Position numbers and translations under genes: made by a program. A DNA stretch of 29,566 nucleotides from an uncultured Duganella sp. (GTDB lineage Bacteria; Pseudomonadota; Gammaproteobacteria; Burkholderiales; Burkholderiaceae). The notes beneath the pieces are model-generated. The model was not told the origin of the DNA. It did no database searches and saw nothing but the letters and a program-made list of their open reading frames with translations. Positions 28,679-29,566 of this stretch are shown here, piece after piece. Where the stretch lies: contig CAMLSG010000045.1 in the NCBI GenBank assembly GCA_946482635.1, positions 1 through 29,566 of the forward strand, given 5' to 3'. Numbering within the stretch: position 1 is the stretch's first letter; each line of letters opens with the position of its first letter.

Positions 28679-29566
28679 TTATTGCCCGATGACGGTAAGA
28701 GACTTGGGGGTTGTTCCAGTGAGGACGTAGCCGATGCTGGTAAGCGCGCCGGTGCCGGCATCGATGGAGTACATCATCACGGAGTCATTGCCAGAACTTG
28801 TCACGTAGGCGAATCTGCCGCTCGGATCAACGGTAATGGAGTGAGGGGCGTATCCCGCGCCAATCGAGCCTGCTGCCGTCAGCGCACCGGTGACGGTATT
28901 GACGGCGTACATCGATACCGTGGCGCTGTACCAATTCGTCACATAGGCAAATTTGCCGCTGGGATGGACAGCTACGGCGCTGGGACCGTATCCAGCGACG
29001 ATGGCGCCAACGGGGGAGAGGACGCCCGTGCTGGCATTGATGGTAAACATCGATACATCGTTGCTGAAATTGTTCGCCACAAAGACGAACTTCCCACTAG
29101 GATCGACAGTTACGAACTCGGGGCCCATTCCAGCGCTGATGGTACCGATGGAAGAGAGGGCTCCGGTGCTGGCGTTGATGGTGTACATCGTCACATTGTT
29201 GCTGCCATAGTTCGCCACATAGGCGTACTTGCCGCTTGGATCGATCGCCATCGAGTAGGCGACCGATCCCGCGTTGACGGTGCCGATGTCGGTGAGGACG
29301 CCGGTGCTGGAGTTGATGGCGTACATCGACACATTGCTGCTGGTCTCGTTCACCACATAGGCAAACTTGCCGCTTGGGTCGATAGTGATCGCGATGGGAA
29401 CCGTTCCAGCGCCAATGGTGCCAAGGGCGGTAAGCGCTCCGGTGCCGGAATTGATCGCAAACATCGACACATTGTTGCTGTTGATGTTTGCGGTGTAGGC
29501 GAATTTTCCACCAGGATCAGCGGCCATGGCGATAGGACCATCTCCTGCGCCGATAGTGCCGTTGGC
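28679..29566 (-). CDS. Repeat-built beta-propeller (YncE/lactonase-like), 5' end outside window
   Basis: The frame is open to the window edge (29566), so at least 295 C-terminal residues are seen and the N-terminus is missing. It consists of six near-identical 46-residue units of the form DPSGKFAYVxN...SNxVSMYxINxxTGALTxxG followed by a partial unit. One unit has HPSGK in place of DPSGK. The repeat spacing is 138 bp in the DNA. The units look like beta-propeller blades of the 7-bladed lactonase/YncE group. The repeat unit is more polar and lower in GC than the neighbouring genes. No catalytic residues were recognised, and a surface or secreted role is a guess. Confidence 0.85.
   Translation of the reverse strand, partial: ANGTIGAGDGPIAMAADPGGKFAYTANINSNNVSMFAINSGTGALTALGTIGAGTVPIAITIDPSGKFAYVVNETSSNVSMYAINSSTGVLTDIGTVNAGSVAYSMAIDPSGKYAYVANYGSNNVTMYTINASTGALSSIGTISAGMGPEFVTVDPSGKFVFVANNFSNDVSMFTINASTGVLSPVGAIVAGYGPSAVAVHPSGKFAYVTNWYSATVSMYAVNTVTGALTAAGSIGAGYAPHSITVDPSGRFAYVTSSGNDSVMMYSIDAGTGALTSIGYVLTGTTPKSLTVIGQ
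28700..29566 (-). repeat. Tandem 138-bp coding repeats in the propeller gene
   Basis: The gene is made of direct repeats: the same short string GCCGCTTGG recurs at 29231 and 29369, 138 bp apart, and similar copies recur at the same spacing through the frame. High identity between units points to recent duplication or gene conversion of blades. Confidence 0.75.

Noticed and set aside
27157..28761. A 534-codon minus-strand frame opposite the hydrolase and ohr genes
   Set aside because: It covers two well-supported + strand genes, the promoter region and the terminator; no family motif was seen.

Overview
The window is GC-rich, densely coded, and looks like a betaproteobacterium of the Burkholderiales, most likely Oxalobacteraceae (Massilia/Duganella-like). 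That assignment is an inference from codon style and gene content: an E. coli-like dgoD with a LysR gene, many TonB-dependent receptors, OhrR/Ohr, DUF6445 and an FtsK-gamma-like small protein. No tRNA, rRNA, CRISPR array, transposase or integrase was seen, and no gene-free stretch exceeds 300 bp.

Region 1 (1-3256, + strand) looks like a copper-handling group. It holds the 3' end of an Asp-box (sialidase-fold) protein, an exported thioredoxin-like CxxC protein, a small exported His/Met/Cys-rich protein, and an OprC-like TonB-dependent receptor that keeps both halves of the CxxxM/HxM copper site.

Region 2 (3378-13573, + strand) is a beta-galactoside-to-central-metabolism block. Two exported beta-galactosidases (GH2 with a Sec-type signal, GH35 with a Tat-like signal, ATGA-coupled) are followed by dgoD, dgoK and dgoA of the De Ley-Doudoroff galactonate pathway. 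Next come a SMP-30-fold protein that has lost the lactonase metal ligands and a LysR regulator with an apparently leaderless promoter. Galactose dehydrogenase, a normal lactonase and a sugar importer are not in the window.

Region 3 (20324 to 13580, - strand) reads: BNR_4-type beta-propeller enzyme, Caulobacter-type TonB receptor, intrinsic terminator, GH105 lipoprotein, DUF2264 protein with a Tat-like signal. With region 2 it suggests uptake and trimming of a galactan capped by uronic acid and rhamnose, such as arabinogalactan-protein side chains. A similar near-palindromic motif lies upstream of GH2, dgoD and the propeller gene and may tie both blocks into one regulon.

Region 4 (20483-26618) is housekeeping and accessory: a small membrane protein, a WYL regulator, an orphan FtsK-gamma-like winged-helix protein divergent from a cN-I type 5'-nucleotidase across two tandem perfect palindromes, truC, a Ser-rich small protein, a degenerate EAL protein, a secreted trypsin-like protease and a DUF6445 oxygenase-like protein.

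Region 5 (26622-28670) is an organic hydroperoxide module: ohrR divergent from an exported epoxide-hydrolase-like enzyme and ohr, closed by a strong terminator. The window ends inside a repeat-built beta-propeller gene on the minus strand.
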